From the NCBI GenBank assembly GCA_002399735.1, contig DHEF01000039.1, positions 217,136 through 281,135 on the forward strand: a DNA stretch of 64,000 nt, in the 5' to 3' direction. Within the stretch, counting starts at the first letter, position 1; each line of letters starts with the position of its first letter. The position numbers and the translations under genes are program-made. Source of the stretch: Chitinophagaceae bacterium UBA4857. GTDB taxonomy: Bacteria; Bacteroidota; Bacteroidia; Chitinophagales; Chitinophagaceae. Below, piece by piece: positions 42,278 to 50,675 of the stretch. The notes beneath the pieces are model-generated. The model was not told the origin of the DNA and ran no database searches. It saw nothing but the letters and a program-made list of their open reading frames with translations.

Positions 42278-42955
42278 ATGAAATCATTAATCATCATTTC
42301 AGCGACAATTATGGCTTTCTCCCTTTTCTCTTGCGCAGGAAAAAAGAAAGACAAGACATTTGAAGTTTTTAATCAAGGTGTATTGTTAAACTTAAAATCA
42401 ATTCAAGAGCAAGATAAGGGCAACCTTGAAAAGGCAGCTTCTCTTAACAAGCAATCAATTGATAAATTCAAAGAAACATTAAAACTTGACTCAACACATC
42501 CCGGTGTTCGAAGTGCTCTAGGACATAGTCTTTATATTGACAAACAATTCAAAGGCGCAATTCAATGGTTTGACCAAGCAAATAAAGTAAATGGTGAAAC
42601 GGCAGTTAATTACAGAGAAATGGGACTTTGTAAAATTAACTTAGGACAAATTCAAGAAGGCAAAAGCGCTATTGACAAAGCGTTTTCATTGGATACAACA
42701 AAAGAAATTAGGGAAATCACAATACAAGACCTTATTGACATTGGTGAATTAGCATTTCAATATAGTGATGGATATATTCAAGAAGGAGAGCAAGAAAAAG
42801 GTAAGGATTATAAGATGTTTTCTATTGGAGTACTCATACTTGCATTTGACTATGACATATCAAGAAAAGACATCGCCTTAACTATATCAGAGTTGGCAAA
42901 CAAATTTGGAGATAAAGAAATCGCAACTAAATACGAAACCATCGGGAAACAATGA
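42278..42955 (+). CDS. TPR-repeat lipoprotein
   Basis: 225 residues. The signal LFSC (Cys19) followed by AGKKK makes it a lipoprotein. Residues about 45-140 form two or three tetratricopeptide helices (LEKAASLNKQSIDKFKETLKLDSTHPG, ALGHSLYIDKQFKGAIQWFDQANKV, YREMGLCKINLGQIQEGKSAIDKAFSLD). It probably mediates protein-protein contacts in the envelope. No partner is suggested by the neighbours, which are orphan secreted proteins. Confidence 0.75.
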   Translation: MKSLIIISATIMAFSLFSCAGKKKDKTFEVFNQGVLLNLKSIQEQDKGNLEKAASLNKQSIDKFKETLKLDSTHPGVRSALGHSLYIDKQFKGAIQWFDQANKVNGETAVNYREMGLCKINLGQIQEGKSAIDKAFSLDTTKEIREITIQDLIDIGELAFQYSDGYIQEGEQEKGKDYKMFSIGVLILAFDYDISRKDIALTISELANKFGDKEIATKYETIGKQ

Positions 42956-43170
42956 GCTGCCCGTAACACTGAGTTTTATGCAAGTAGGGTCTGGTCTTCT
43001 AATATCAACTGTTTGCATACCCATTTTCAGTTCCAGCAAAAGTATTACTATCAGCTTTTGTACTTAACTTCATCATTATATTTTCAGTCGGCAGCGGTTC
43101 TGGACAGACGAAATGTTATTTTTCGACCTGCACAAAGCTTTGCATCTTAACCGAAATAAACATTTAAAAC
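42956..43170 (+). repeat. Cassette-like spacer, copy 2
   Basis: Landmarks matching copy 1: CCCGTAACACTGAG, GCAAGTAGGGT, ATCAACTGTTTGCATACCC, TTCAGTTCC, CTATCAGCTTTT, TTAACTTCA, GACGAAATGTTATTTT, GACCTGCACAAAG. Confidence 0.7.
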
Positions 43171-43677
43171 GTGAAAGCTATTAATGTATTATTGTTGTTA
43201 TCATTTCCTTTTCTTGGTTTTTCTCAAATTAAACTTGAACCGCAAAAGCTTTTTGATCAAAAGATTCAAATTTCGATTCCCTCTGAATTAAAAAAGACAG
43301 ATCATCCAGTATCCTCAGTAAACGATGAAGTGTTATTTGTAAATACAAATAGGGATATCATTCTTAGTATTACTTATCCAATGGAAACGTTGAATTTAAA
43401 TCAATTTTATGCATACAAACGATTCTTGATAAAGGGAGTGAGACAAGATTTTCCCAATATTGTTATTGCCGATTCTGGCGTTGTTAAAAACAACGAGATA
43501 CAAATTGGCTTTATTGAATGCCAGGAAATAGTTGATGACAAAACAGTTTATACCTCTATTTATTTTACCAGTATTAAGGGAAGGCTCTTCAAAATCACCT
43601 TAGAGTATATAAAAGAATATCAAGATCAATGGAAAAACATTAGCAAAGACATATTGGAGACACTTAAAGTTTTCTAA
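43171..43677 (+). CDS. Hypothetical secreted protein (GTG start)
   Basis: 168 residues starting at a GTG, with a short signal peptide (AINVLLLLSFPFLGFSQ). The mature part, RDIILSITYPMETLNLNQFYAYKRFLIKGVRQ ... YTSIYFTSIKGRLFKITLEY, resembles the PsbP/DcrB-like fold of small secreted proteins, but this is weak. Third member of the orphan series following the second cassette-like spacer. Confidence 0.6.
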   Translation: MKAINVLLLLSFPFLGFSQIKLEPQKLFDQKIQISIPSELKKTDHPVSSVNDEVLFVNTNRDIILSITYPMETLNLNQFYAYKRFLIKGVRQDFPNIVIADSGVVKNNEIQIGFIECQEIVDDKTVYTSIYFTSIKGRLFKITLEYIKEYQDQWKNISKDILETLKVF

Positions 43678-43771
43678 GTCTAATGTATATAACAAAGGGT
43701 TCTGCTATCCTGCCTAACGCCTAAATTTTTATACTCCTGCTAACTACAAAATACGCCTCGCAAAACAAAAC

Positions 43772-43996
43772 CTACTCTTTCTCCAGTTTTGCCACAACCT
43801 TCTCTGTCAACTTTCTTGCTCTCGGTATAATTATAAAAGCAGCAATATAAGCCACCGGCATCATCACCGTCCAAGCTTTTAAAAATTTAAAAAACCAGTC
43901 TTCGCCAAAACCATAGCTACGCAATAAGCCAATAAAAGCCATAATAAGGCTCATGGGTACTACAATAAAAAGGGTATTGATGTATTTGAAATATTT
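43772..43996 (-). pseudogene. DUF2798 family gene, truncated copy
   Basis: From KYFKYINTLFIVVPMSLIMAFIGL to the stop this is nearly identical to the intact gene at 45288-45521, but upstream of KYFKYI the sequences diverge and the frame meets a stop without an ATG. Only a 60-residue product from the internal Met at 43954 would be possible, losing most of the first membrane segment. It is a 5'-truncated duplicate. Confidence 0.65.
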
Positions 43997-44196
43997 TAGC
44001 CCGTCTTTGAGGCGAGTAAGGAAAACGTCGTTTAACGTAATCTACAACGGAGGTATCGTTGTCAATTTTTAGTATGAGGTTTTAAACAATCTGTAAAACC
44101 CAAGATAGATTGTTAAAATGCGGTTTTTTCTTTCTTTTATTTTGTTTATTTTGTTTATTTCGTTTATTTTGTAGATGACCTCAAAATTGTATAATT

Positions 44197-44652
44197 ATGA
44201 AAGTATTAGAGCAAATAAGAAAACCTTCAAAGCTTGACCAAAAGATTGCAAGTGAATCTTACGATGCTTTAGCTTCAGTTATAGAGCAACTTAATTCCGA
44301 GCAGCCTGAAATTGAAATTGAAGAAACAAGCGAAAAAATAAAAATTCCTTTGAGTGCCTTAAAGCTTTTAGGAGATATTTTAAAAGCAATGGGGCAAGGT
44401 AAATTAATCTCTCTTGTGCCTATTGCTACTGAAGTAACTACCCAAGCTGCGGCTGAAATACTTGGATGCTCAAGACCTCATTTGGTAAAGCTACTTGAAG
44501 AAGGAAAGATTACATTTACTAAAGTTGGCAAACACAGAAGGATAAAATTTGATGATATAATGAGATATAGGCAACAAATGAAAGAGCAGCAGAAACAAAA
44601 CATTATTGATATAATGAATTTGGACGAAGAAACTGGTCTGTATGATTCATAG
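44197..44652 (+). CDS. Excisionase-type HTH protein, antitoxin of PIN pair
   Basis: 151 residues. An N-terminal dimerisation-like segment (IPLSALKLLGDILKAMGQGK) precedes a MerR/excisionase helix-turn-helix at residues about 87-130: TTQAAAEILGCSRPHLVKLLEEGKITFTKVGKHRRIKFDDIMRY. It overlaps the PIN gene by 11 bases. This gene order and size match type II toxin-antitoxin pairs in which the HTH protein represses the operon and neutralises a PIN RNase. Confidence 0.85.
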   Translation: MKVLEQIRKPSKLDQKIASESYDALASVIEQLNSEQPEIEIEETSEKIKIPLSALKLLGDILKAMGQGKLISLVPIATEVTTQAAAEILGCSRPHLVKLLEEGKITFTKVGKHRRIKFDDIMRYRQQMKEQQKQNIIDIMNLDEETGLYDS

Positions 44653-45205
44653 TGTCCGTTTTACAGTTGTTTTAGATACAAATGTTGTCTATCCTGTAAT
44701 TATCAGAGATATTTTATTTTGGTTTGCGTATTATGACCTTTACACTCCAAAATGGAGCGAACATATATTTGATGAGTGGAAGAAAGTAATGATGGAAAAA
44801 GGAGTTTCAGAGGATGATGCAAATAAAAGAATATCGAAAGCAAACTTGGCTTTTCCAGACGCGTTAGTGCAAAATTACAAAGGCTTAATCAATCATTTGG
44901 AATTGCCTGATAAAGACGACCGTCATGTTTTAGCCGCAGCAATAAAGACAAATGCTAATCTTATAGTAACAAACAATATCAAAGATTTTCCGAAAGAATA
45001 TTTACACTCTTTTAGTTTGAGTGCAAAAACGGCTGATGATTTTTTAACTGATATTATAGACCTCAATCAAGAACAAGCTGTTGCTGCTTTCAAAGAAATG
45101 GTTTTAAATAAAAAAAATCCTAAGCAGGATGAATTTGAAGTACTAGATCAATTAAGAAATGCGGGTCTTAAAGACACTGCAAATTATTTGCATGCGCTAA
45201 TGTAA
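44642..45205 (+). CDS. PIN-domain toxin (probable RNase)
   Basis: 187 residues. VVLDTNVVYP with Asp12, a middle acidic segment FDEWKKVM, DKDDRHVLAAAI and LIVTNNIKDFP supply the acidic residues of a PIN nuclease active site. The C-terminal 50 residues are an extra helical segment. Together with the overlapping HTH gene it forms a type II toxin-antitoxin module, located between the truncated and intact DUF2798 copies. Confidence 0.85.
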   Translation: MIHSVRFTVVLDTNVVYPVIIRDILFWFAYYDLYTPKWSEHIFDEWKKVMMEKGVSEDDANKRISKANLAFPDALVQNYKGLINHLELPDKDDRHVLAAAIKTNANLIVTNNIKDFPKEYLHSFSLSAKTADDFLTDIIDLNQEQAVAAFKEMVLNKKNPKQDEFEVLDQLRNAGLKDTANYLHALM

Positions 45206-45287
45206 TAGTTGTCAAATTAACAAGCTGGGTGTAACTGCAAACAATGCATCGGAAAAGCGGGCTTACTGTATTCTAAATAATAAACAC

Positions 45288-45521
45288 TTACTCTTTCTCC
45301 GGCCTTGCCATCACCTTCTCTGTCAACTTTCTTGCTCTAGGAATAATTAAAAACGCGGCAATATAAGCCACCGGCATCATTACTGTCCAGGCTTTTAAAA
45401 ATTTAAAAAACCAGTCTTCGCCAAAACCATAGTTACGTATTAAGCCAACAAATGCCATAATAAAGCTCATGGGTACTACTATAAAAAGTGTATTGATGTA
45501 TTTGAAATATTTGGGATTCAT
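45288..45521 (-). CDS. DUF2798 family small membrane protein
   Basis: 77 residues from the ATG at 45521 (a start at 45557 would add 12). Two transmembrane segments: INTLFIVVPMSFIMAFVGLI and FLKAWTVMMPVAYIAAFLIIP followed by RARKLTEKV, the DUF2798 pattern. Function unknown. A near-identical truncated copy lies 1.5 kb away in the same orientation on the other side of the toxin-antitoxin pair. Confidence 0.8.
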   Translation of the reverse strand: MNPKYFKYINTLFIVVPMSFIMAFVGLIRNYGFGEDWFFKFLKAWTVMMPVAYIAAFLIIPRARKLTEKVMARPEKE

Positions 45522-45629
45522 GTATGCTGTTGCGTTTATTAAAACAATATTAGCCACTTAAACATTTTAAGTGGCTGCAAAGTTGTGATTATTCTAATTA
45601 TTTATGGATTGATAGGTATCAATAAAAAG

Positions 45630-45768
45630 CTACGCATAACACGATGCTGATTAGCGAACAGAAAGCACAAGAGTGCGACGCAACAAAAGTTCAATCAAGG
45701 AGGGGGCGATGATAACAAAATTGTCATTATCATAATCGGGTTCCAATGCCCCTTTAGGGGTTGGGGTA
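45630..45768 (-). repeat. Modular intergenic repeat with GCCCCTTTAGGGG end
   Basis: ACGATGCTGATTAGCGAACA, GAAAGCACAAGAGTGCGACG, GTTCAATCAAGGAGGGGGCG, ATGATAACAAAA, then the palindrome CCCCTTTAGGGG, ending at the stop of the 45769 gene. Confidence 0.75.
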
Positions 45769-46089
45769 TTAAACCGTTGCTGTAACTTGTTTTTTACCTT
45801 CCAGTTTATGCGCTAATTGTTCCACCAGTTTATTGTCTTTTTCGGTGGCTTGCTGCATGTTTTTAGGAAAAATAGAAATGCCGTGGTACACATTGTATTG
45901 CAAACGTAACTCGTGGCCTTTGTATTTAAAGTCCCAGTTGGCGCCGTCAAAATCGTCTTGTTTATGGTGAAATTTAACGCTAAAGTTTTTGTGCAATAAA
46001 TGTGCGGCTTGCTGAAAAGCAAGAAGGCTGCCGGATTCGTGAATAACAGCCTCGGTGCATCCAAGGTCGTATCGTAAGGTGAAATTCAT
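45769..46089 (-). CDS. Small conserved hypothetical protein
   Basis: 106 residues, cytosolic, no membrane segment: MNFTLRYDLGCTEAVIHE, then LHKNFSVKFHHKQDDFDGANWDFKYKGHELRLQYNVYHGISIFPK. The alternation suggests a small beta-rich fold. I recall no named family. The DNA composition is like that of the core genes of the window, which supports a real gene. Confidence 0.65.
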   Translation of the reverse strand: MNFTLRYDLGCTEAVIHESGSLLAFQQAAHLLHKNFSVKFHHKQDDFDGANWDFKYKGHELRLQYNVYHGISIFPKNMQQATEKDNKLVEQLAHKLEGKKQVTATV

Positions 46090-46170
46090 AAAAAAATATT
46101 TTGTAGGTAGTTAATGGTTACAATAGAGTAGACTGAAAAAAGAGTGCCAAAGCTGCACGGTAACAATTTA

Positions 46171-46359
46171 TTAACCTCTAAACTTGGCTTTGCGGGCTTT
46201 TTTAGATTCTTTGGCGTTTAAATCGCCAGCGGCAAGGCGCTCGGCGCCAAGGTTACGGCCATCGGTGGGGCAACCCTTACCCTTGCGAAACAAGGAACAG
46301 CCCGATAATAACATCAGGCAACAGACAAGGGATAATATGAAGGAGTTTGACTTTTTCAC
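46171..46359 (-). CDS. Small lipoprotein (GTG start)
   Basis: 62 residues from a GTG at 46359, giving KKSNSFILSLVCCLMLLSGC, a lipoprotein signal with Cys21. The mature peptide KGKGCPTDGRNLGAERLAAGDLNAKESKKARKAKFRG matches a short Bacteroidota lipoprotein type I recall (CPxDGRNxGAEKL ... K-rich end). Function unknown. The frame to 46413 is longer but would bury the signal. Confidence 0.7.
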   Translation of the reverse strand: MKKSNSFILSLVCCLMLLSGCSLFRKGKGCPTDGRNLGAERLAAGDLNAKESKKARKAKFRG

Positions 46360-46445
46360 GGGTACGTGTACTAAAATTAGAACGAAACTAATAAGAATAA
46401 ATTGTACTTGCAAGGCCTTTGTTAAAATATGACCTCAAAAGGCCT

Positions 46446-46958
46446 CTACTTGAACCAACCGGCATATTTTATGTAATTATCGGCAATACGGTTTATTTCG
46501 CCGTGTATCAGCTCCTGCGAAATATCTTTTACTTTTTTGGCTGGCACACCGGCGTAAATGCTGCCGGCTTCGCAAATGGTGTTTTCTAAAACTACGGCAC
46601 CGGCTGCAATAATGGTGTTGCTGTGTACCACCACGTTATCCATAACAATAGCGCCCATGCCAATTAACACATTATCATGCACCGTACAACCATGTACAAT
46701 AGCGTTATGACCAATAGATACATTGTTGCCAATGGTAGTGCCGTATTTTTGGTAGGTGCAATGTATACAAGCACCATCCTGTACATTTACTTTGTTGCCC
46801 AGTTTAATAAAATTAACATCGCCACGTACAACGGTGTTAAACCAAAACGAACATTGATCACCTGCTATAACATCGCCAACAATGGTAGCATTAGGCGCAA
46901 TAAAATTATCAGCACCAAATTGCGGACTTTTAGCATTAACAGGCAATATAACAGGCAT
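46446..46958 (-). CDS. Gamma-carbonic anhydrase / hexapeptide-repeat family protein
   Basis: 170 residues built of left-handed beta-helix hexapeptides: NATIVGDVIAGDQCSFWFNTVVRGDVNFIKLGNKVNVQDGACIHCTYQKYGTTIGNNVSIGHNAIVHGC. The His residues (IHCTYQ, SIGHNAIVHG) correspond to the zinc ligands of gamma-class carbonic anhydrases (YrdA/PaaY type). It is a trimeric cytosolic protein; catalytic activity cannot be judged from sequence. Confidence 0.9.
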   Translation of the reverse strand: MPVILPVNAKSPQFGADNFIAPNATIVGDVIAGDQCSFWFNTVVRGDVNFIKLGNKVNVQDGACIHCTYQKYGTTIGNNVSIGHNAIVHGCTVHDNVLIGMGAIVMDNVVVHSNTIIAAGAVVLENTICEAGSIYAGVPAKKVKDISQELIHGEINRIADNYIKYAGWFK

Positions 46959-47022
46959 GTGTAAAATTTTAGGCTTGCAATATAATTAAAACTGGGCGGT
47001 ATTAACTGTATGGCACAAGGTG

Positions 47023-47060
47023 TTTACTTATCACTTAAAACTTATAACTTATTACTATTA
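47023..47060. repeat. Degenerate ACTTATAACTTATTACT word
   Basis: TTACTTATCACTTAAAACTT then ATAACTTATTACTATTAA: an ACTTAT(A)A word repeated about four times, upstream of the aminotransferase. Its reverse complement follows dusB. Confidence 0.55.
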
Positions 47061-47092
47061 AATATTTCCGTCCTTTGCAAAAACAGGAACAA

Positions 47093-48265
47093 GTGAATCA
47101 GCGACAGTTATTTTTACAACACGTAGCCCAAACATCTCCCGAGCCATTAGCATTAGAAATTACAAGAGCCGAAGGCGCCTTACTTTTTACTGCCGATGGC
47201 AAACCACATATTGATTTAATTGGTGGCATTAGTGTAGCCAATATTGGTCATCGTCACCCCAAAGTAGTAGCGGCTATACAAAAACAGTTAGACGCCTATA
47301 TGCACATTATGGTGTATGGCGAGTTGGTACAAACACCGCAGGTACAATATGCCACTTTACTTACCCAACATTTACCCGATAGTTTAAACAGTGTGTACTT
47401 TACTAATTCCGGCGCCGAAGCTATTGAAGGTGCTATGAAGTTGAGTAAACGTTATACCGGCCGACATAAAATAATTGCCTGCAATTTTTCGTACCACGGC
47501 TCTACACAAGGCGCATTAAGTTTATTGGGCGATGAATATTGGCGCAGCGCTTACCGTCCGTTATTACCCGGCATTACACATGTTAACTACAATACACAAG
47601 AAGCTATTGATGCCATAGATAATCAAACGGCTTGTATAATTGTGGAAACCATACAAGCCGAAGGCGGTGTAAAACCACCCACTGCAAAATGGTTACAGGA
47701 TCTGCGAAAAAAATGTACCAAAACAGGTACGCTGTTGGTGTTAGATGAAGTACAGGCCGGCTTTGGCCGCACCGGAAAATTATGGGGCTTTGAAAATTTT
47801 GATATTGTACCCGATATTTTGGTGTTGGGCAAAGCATTAGGTGGCGGCATGCCGCTGGGTGCTTTTGTGGCTAATAAAAATATCATGGATAGTTTTACGG
47901 CAAACCCTGTGCTGGGCCATATCACCACATTTGGTGGCCACCCGGTTTGTTGTGCTGCGGGCATGGCCGCTATGCAGGCTTTGCTGGAGGAGAACATGAT
48001 GGCACAGGTAAAGGAAAAGGAGCAGTTATTTGTATCCTTATTGCAACATCCCAGTATTGTAGCCGTGCATCATTATGGTTTGTGGCTGGCGGTGGAGTTT
48101 GATAGTTTTGCTACCAACAAACGGGTAATTGATGCCTGTATTGAAAACGGCGTTTTTTCCGATTGGTTTTTATTTGCAGCCAATAGCCTGCGTATTTCGC
48201 CGCCATTAGTTATCACAAACGAACAAATTAAACAAGCCTGCGATGTAATATTGGCGGCTATTTAA
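47093..48265 (+). CDS. Class III aminotransferase (acetylornithine/aspartate aminotransferase-like)
   Basis: 390 residues from the GTG at 47093 (NQRQLFLQHVAQTS is the usual family start); the TTG at 47075 overlaps a CCTTTG promoter-like motif. PLP enzyme of the ornithine-aminotransferase class: YFTNSGAEAIEGAMKLSKRYTGR, VLDEVQAGFGRTGKLWGFE, Schiff-base Lys247 in VLGKALGGGMPLGAF, and THVNYN. The substrate is not determined; there are no arginine-biosynthesis neighbours. Confidence 0.9.
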   Translation: MNQRQLFLQHVAQTSPEPLALEITRAEGALLFTADGKPHIDLIGGISVANIGHRHPKVVAAIQKQLDAYMHIMVYGELVQTPQVQYATLLTQHLPDSLNSVYFTNSGAEAIEGAMKLSKRYTGRHKIIACNFSYHGSTQGALSLLGDEYWRSAYRPLLPGITHVNYNTQEAIDAIDNQTACIIVETIQAEGGVKPPTAKWLQDLRKKCTKTGTLLVLDEVQAGFGRTGKLWGFENFDIVPDILVLGKALGGGMPLGAFVANKNIMDSFTANPVLGHITTFGGHPVCCAAGMAAMQALLEENMMAQVKEKEQLFVSLLQHPSIVAVHHYGLWLAVEFDSFATNKRVIDACIENGVFSDWFLFAANSLRISPPLVITNEQIKQACDVILAAI

Positions 48266-48355
48266 TTTTTTGTTACCAGCTGCATTACTACTATCATCGT
48301 CTGTTGCGTCGCACTCTTGTACAGTATTAATTCTATTGGGCAATTTGCAGTAGTC
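48266..48355 (+). repeat. Modular intergenic repeat, near-complete copy
   Basis: Starts at the stop codon: TTTTTTGTTACCAGCTGCAT, TACTACTATCATCGTC, TGTTGCGTCGCACTCTTGTA, TTAATTCTATTGGGCAATTT, GCAGTAG. It is a good reference copy for the family. Confidence 0.8.
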
Positions 48356-48426
48356 TGTATTCTAATCGGAGTGTACCAATTCTATTCAGCATTTGGTAAT
48401 ACATTTCATTTTTAATATGGAAACTA

Positions 48427-48458
48427 CTCTCTCTCCTTCAGGAGAGGGCTGGGGTAAG
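48427..48458. repeat. CTCTCCTTCAGGAGAGGG palindrome
   Basis: CTCTCTCTCCTTCAGGAGAG runs into GGCTGGGGTAAGG. The core CTCTCCTTCAGGAGAG is a perfect 7-bp hairpin. It lies within the open frame upstream of the desaturase-like gene and supports the later start. Confidence 0.6.
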
Positions 48459-48471
48459 GTTCTTCATTGTC

Positions 48472-48512
48472 ACATTTCCAAATTATCTCATTTTCAAATT
48501 ATCTCATTAACC
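48472..48512. repeat. Tandem TTCCAAATTATCTCAT word
   Basis: CATTTCCAAATTATCTCATT then TTCAAATTATCTCATTAACC: two copies of TTYCAAATTATCTCATT, 25 bases before the start at 48537. Confidence 0.65.
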
Positions 48513-48536
48513 ATTTTCTTAGTAATTTACTCGCAA

Positions 48537-50240
48537 ATGAAACAACTGGAAGCATCTTACGATGTGGTAATTATTGGCGCAGGTGTTGGCGGATTAACCG
48601 CTGCTGCACTATTAAGCAAAGCCGGACTTTCAGTTTGTGTGTTAGAAAAAGAACCACATGCCGGTGGTTACCTTGCCGGTTTTAGGCGTAAAGATTTTAT
48701 TTTTGATACTGCCATACACTGGTTAAACCAATACGGCCCAACAGGCATTGTTACCAAATTATTTGATGCACTTGGATCCGATCATCCTACAGCCGTTACA
48801 CAACAATGTATTCGCCGTTATAAGGGTAAAGACTTTAATTACCTGCTTACTAAAAACCCCGATGAGTTAAGAGATACCTTAATAAAAGATTTTCCGCATG
48901 AGCAAAAGGGATTGATAAAGTTTTTTGCCAAGGCAAAACGCATTGGTTGGTCGCTTACACAGCTAAACAGCATTTTTAAAGCCAACGATATTTTAACGTT
49001 TAAGCAAAAGCTGTTAAGTAAAATACAGTTGTTGCGTATTATATTCCCTTTCATTCCATTGGTGGGTTATAGTGGCGAAAAAGGTGTAAAGCGTGGGTTA
49101 AAAAGTTACTTTAAAGATGAGCGTTTACATAAAATGTTCGCATCGGAAACCGAAATAATTGGTTGTATGGTGCCCATTGGTTGGTCCTATGTGCATGACT
49201 TTCAAAGTCCGCCAAAGGGTGGGGGACAGGTAATACCCGAGTGGTTGCAATATGTAGTAAACTATTACAACAACCAGGTATTTACAAATTGTTCGGTAAG
49301 CCAGGTATTGATTGAAGATCAGGTCGTAAAAGGTGTAGCGTTTAATCACCGTGGGAAAGATTATACGGTTAACAGTAAATACGTAATTGCCGCTTGCGAT
49401 ATCGAAACATTGTACGAGCATATGTTGCCTGTACATGCCGTATCAAACAAACTAAAAAGCAAATTAAAAAATGCACAGCTGTATAGTTCATCGGTGACTA
49501 TATCCATTGCGTTAGACTGCACCGCAGAATCATTAGGTTTTGGTGAGGAGCTGGTGCATTTAGTAGATGAAACCATTCCGTTTTGCGAACATCATAATGG
49601 TAATCCTCAAACATCGGAGATAAGTATTTTGGCGCCATCAGTTAGAGATAAATCCATGGCGCCTGAAGGTTGCGGCACTTTAACCTTGTTTATGCCCGCC
49701 TACATGCATTACGAGAATGACTGGTTGACTACAAAAGATGAACAAGGTAATATTATCAGAGGCGATGCCTACAAAAAACTGAAAGACGATATTGCGCAAG
49801 TAATTATTAATCGTATTGATAAATACCTGGCACCGGGTTTATGTCAACACATACTTTTTTACGATGTAGCTACACCGGTTACACACTGGCGTTATACCGG
49901 CAATAAAAACGGTACTATGATGGGGGCTAAACCCGGCAAGCAAAACATGCAGAATAATATTGCCCATTACCAAACGCCGGTTAAAAATTTATTATTAGGC
50001 GGCCATTGGGCCGAGTTAGGCGGCGGCGTACCCATTGCTGTAAAAGCCGGGTTTAACTCCGCACAGTTAATATTAAAAAAAGAAAACGAAGCCGCTTTTA
50101 AAAACATGTGTAATTATATTGACGGAAAAATTTCTGTTACACAATTACAACAGCAGCCATGTTTTAAGCCTTATGATAACTCCTGGGTGCAAAAATTAAC
50201 ACCTGCGGAGAGGAAGCGGAAAGTAACTGCCACGCCTTAA
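48537..50240 (+). CDS. FAD-dependent phytoene desaturase / carotenoid isomerase-like oxidoreductase
   Basis: 567 residues from the ATG at 48537; the longer frame to 48393 runs through repeats. The N-terminal FAD motif VVIIGAGVGGLTAAALLSKAGLSVCVLEKEPHAGGY and the C-terminal LLLGGHWAELGGGVPIAVKAGFNSAQLI are those of the CrtI/CrtISO/retinol-saturase superfamily. Such enzymes isomerise, saturate or desaturate polyenes. No carotenoid genes adjoin it, so the substrate is open. Confidence 0.88.
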   Translation: MKQLEASYDVVIIGAGVGGLTAAALLSKAGLSVCVLEKEPHAGGYLAGFRRKDFIFDTAIHWLNQYGPTGIVTKLFDALGSDHPTAVTQQCIRRYKGKDFNYLLTKNPDELRDTLIKDFPHEQKGLIKFFAKAKRIGWSLTQLNSIFKANDILTFKQKLLSKIQLLRIIFPFIPLVGYSGEKGVKRGLKSYFKDERLHKMFASETEIIGCMVPIGWSYVHDFQSPPKGGGQVIPEWLQYVVNYYNNQVFTNCSVSQVLIEDQVVKGVAFNHRGKDYTVNSKYVIAACDIETLYEHMLPVHAVSNKLKSKLKNAQLYSSSVTISIALDCTAESLGFGEELVHLVDETIPFCEHHNGNPQTSEISILAPSVRDKSMAPEGCGTLTLFMPAYMHYENDWLTTKDEQGNIIRGDAYKKLKDDIAQVIINRIDKYLAPGLCQHILFYDVATPVTHWRYTGNKNGTMMGAKPGKQNMQNNIAHYQTPVKNLLLGGHWAELGGGVPIAVKAGFNSAQLILKKENEAAFKNMCNYIDGKISVTQLQQQPCFKPYDNSWVQKLTPAERKRKVTATP

Positions 50241-50264
50241 CCTTAATTAAAAACTTGCAACAAA

Positions 50265-50675
50265 ATGACTAAAGGTGATATGCAACCCGCTTGGGAAAAA
50301 GTCGTTGAAGTGGGATTTTCTAATTATGATGGACTTACTAACGATCAGAAAGTATGGTTTAATATGGAACCTCTTATCATCGATGGTATTATTGATCATT
50401 ACATCAATCATGGCGCTGATCATAATGCGGATACAATTAAAGGGTTAGAGCTTTTGGGCTTTTCAGACCTAGCAGCATTAATGAATAAAATCAATTACTT
50501 GTTTGTAAATAATCAACCTCCTACTGACATTGACGAGAGAAATAAACAATGGGATAGTTGGTGTGATATAAACGAAGTTTTGTTAAATGACATTGATGAG
50601 AAGTTTTGGAGTAGGTGTAATGATTTGGAAAATGCATTAATGGAACATATTAAAAGAACAAAAATTGGGGAATAA
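50265..50675 (+). CDS. DUF4375-like small protein
   Basis: 136 residues, acidic, cytosolic. WEKVVEVGFSNYDGLTNDQKVWFNMEPLIIDGIIDHYINHGADHNADTIKGLELLGFSDLAALMNKI resembles the DUF4375 (DMP19-like) family, found often among immunity or accessory proteins. It follows the oxidoreductase by 24 bases but has AT-richer DNA, so co-transcription may be recent. The family call is tentative. Confidence 0.6.
   Translation: MTKGDMQPAWEKVVEVGFSNYDGLTNDQKVWFNMEPLIIDGIIDHYINHGADHNADTIKGLELLGFSDLAALMNKINYLFVNNQPPTDIDERNKQWDSWCDINEVLLNDIDEKFWSRCNDLENALMEHIKRTKIGE

Noticed and set aside
42075..43170. Classical integron attC sites in the cassette-like spacers
   Set aside because: No paired GTTRRRY / RYYYAAC core sites were found at the spacer ends and no integrase gene is visible. 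GCCTAAC at 43714 has no partner.
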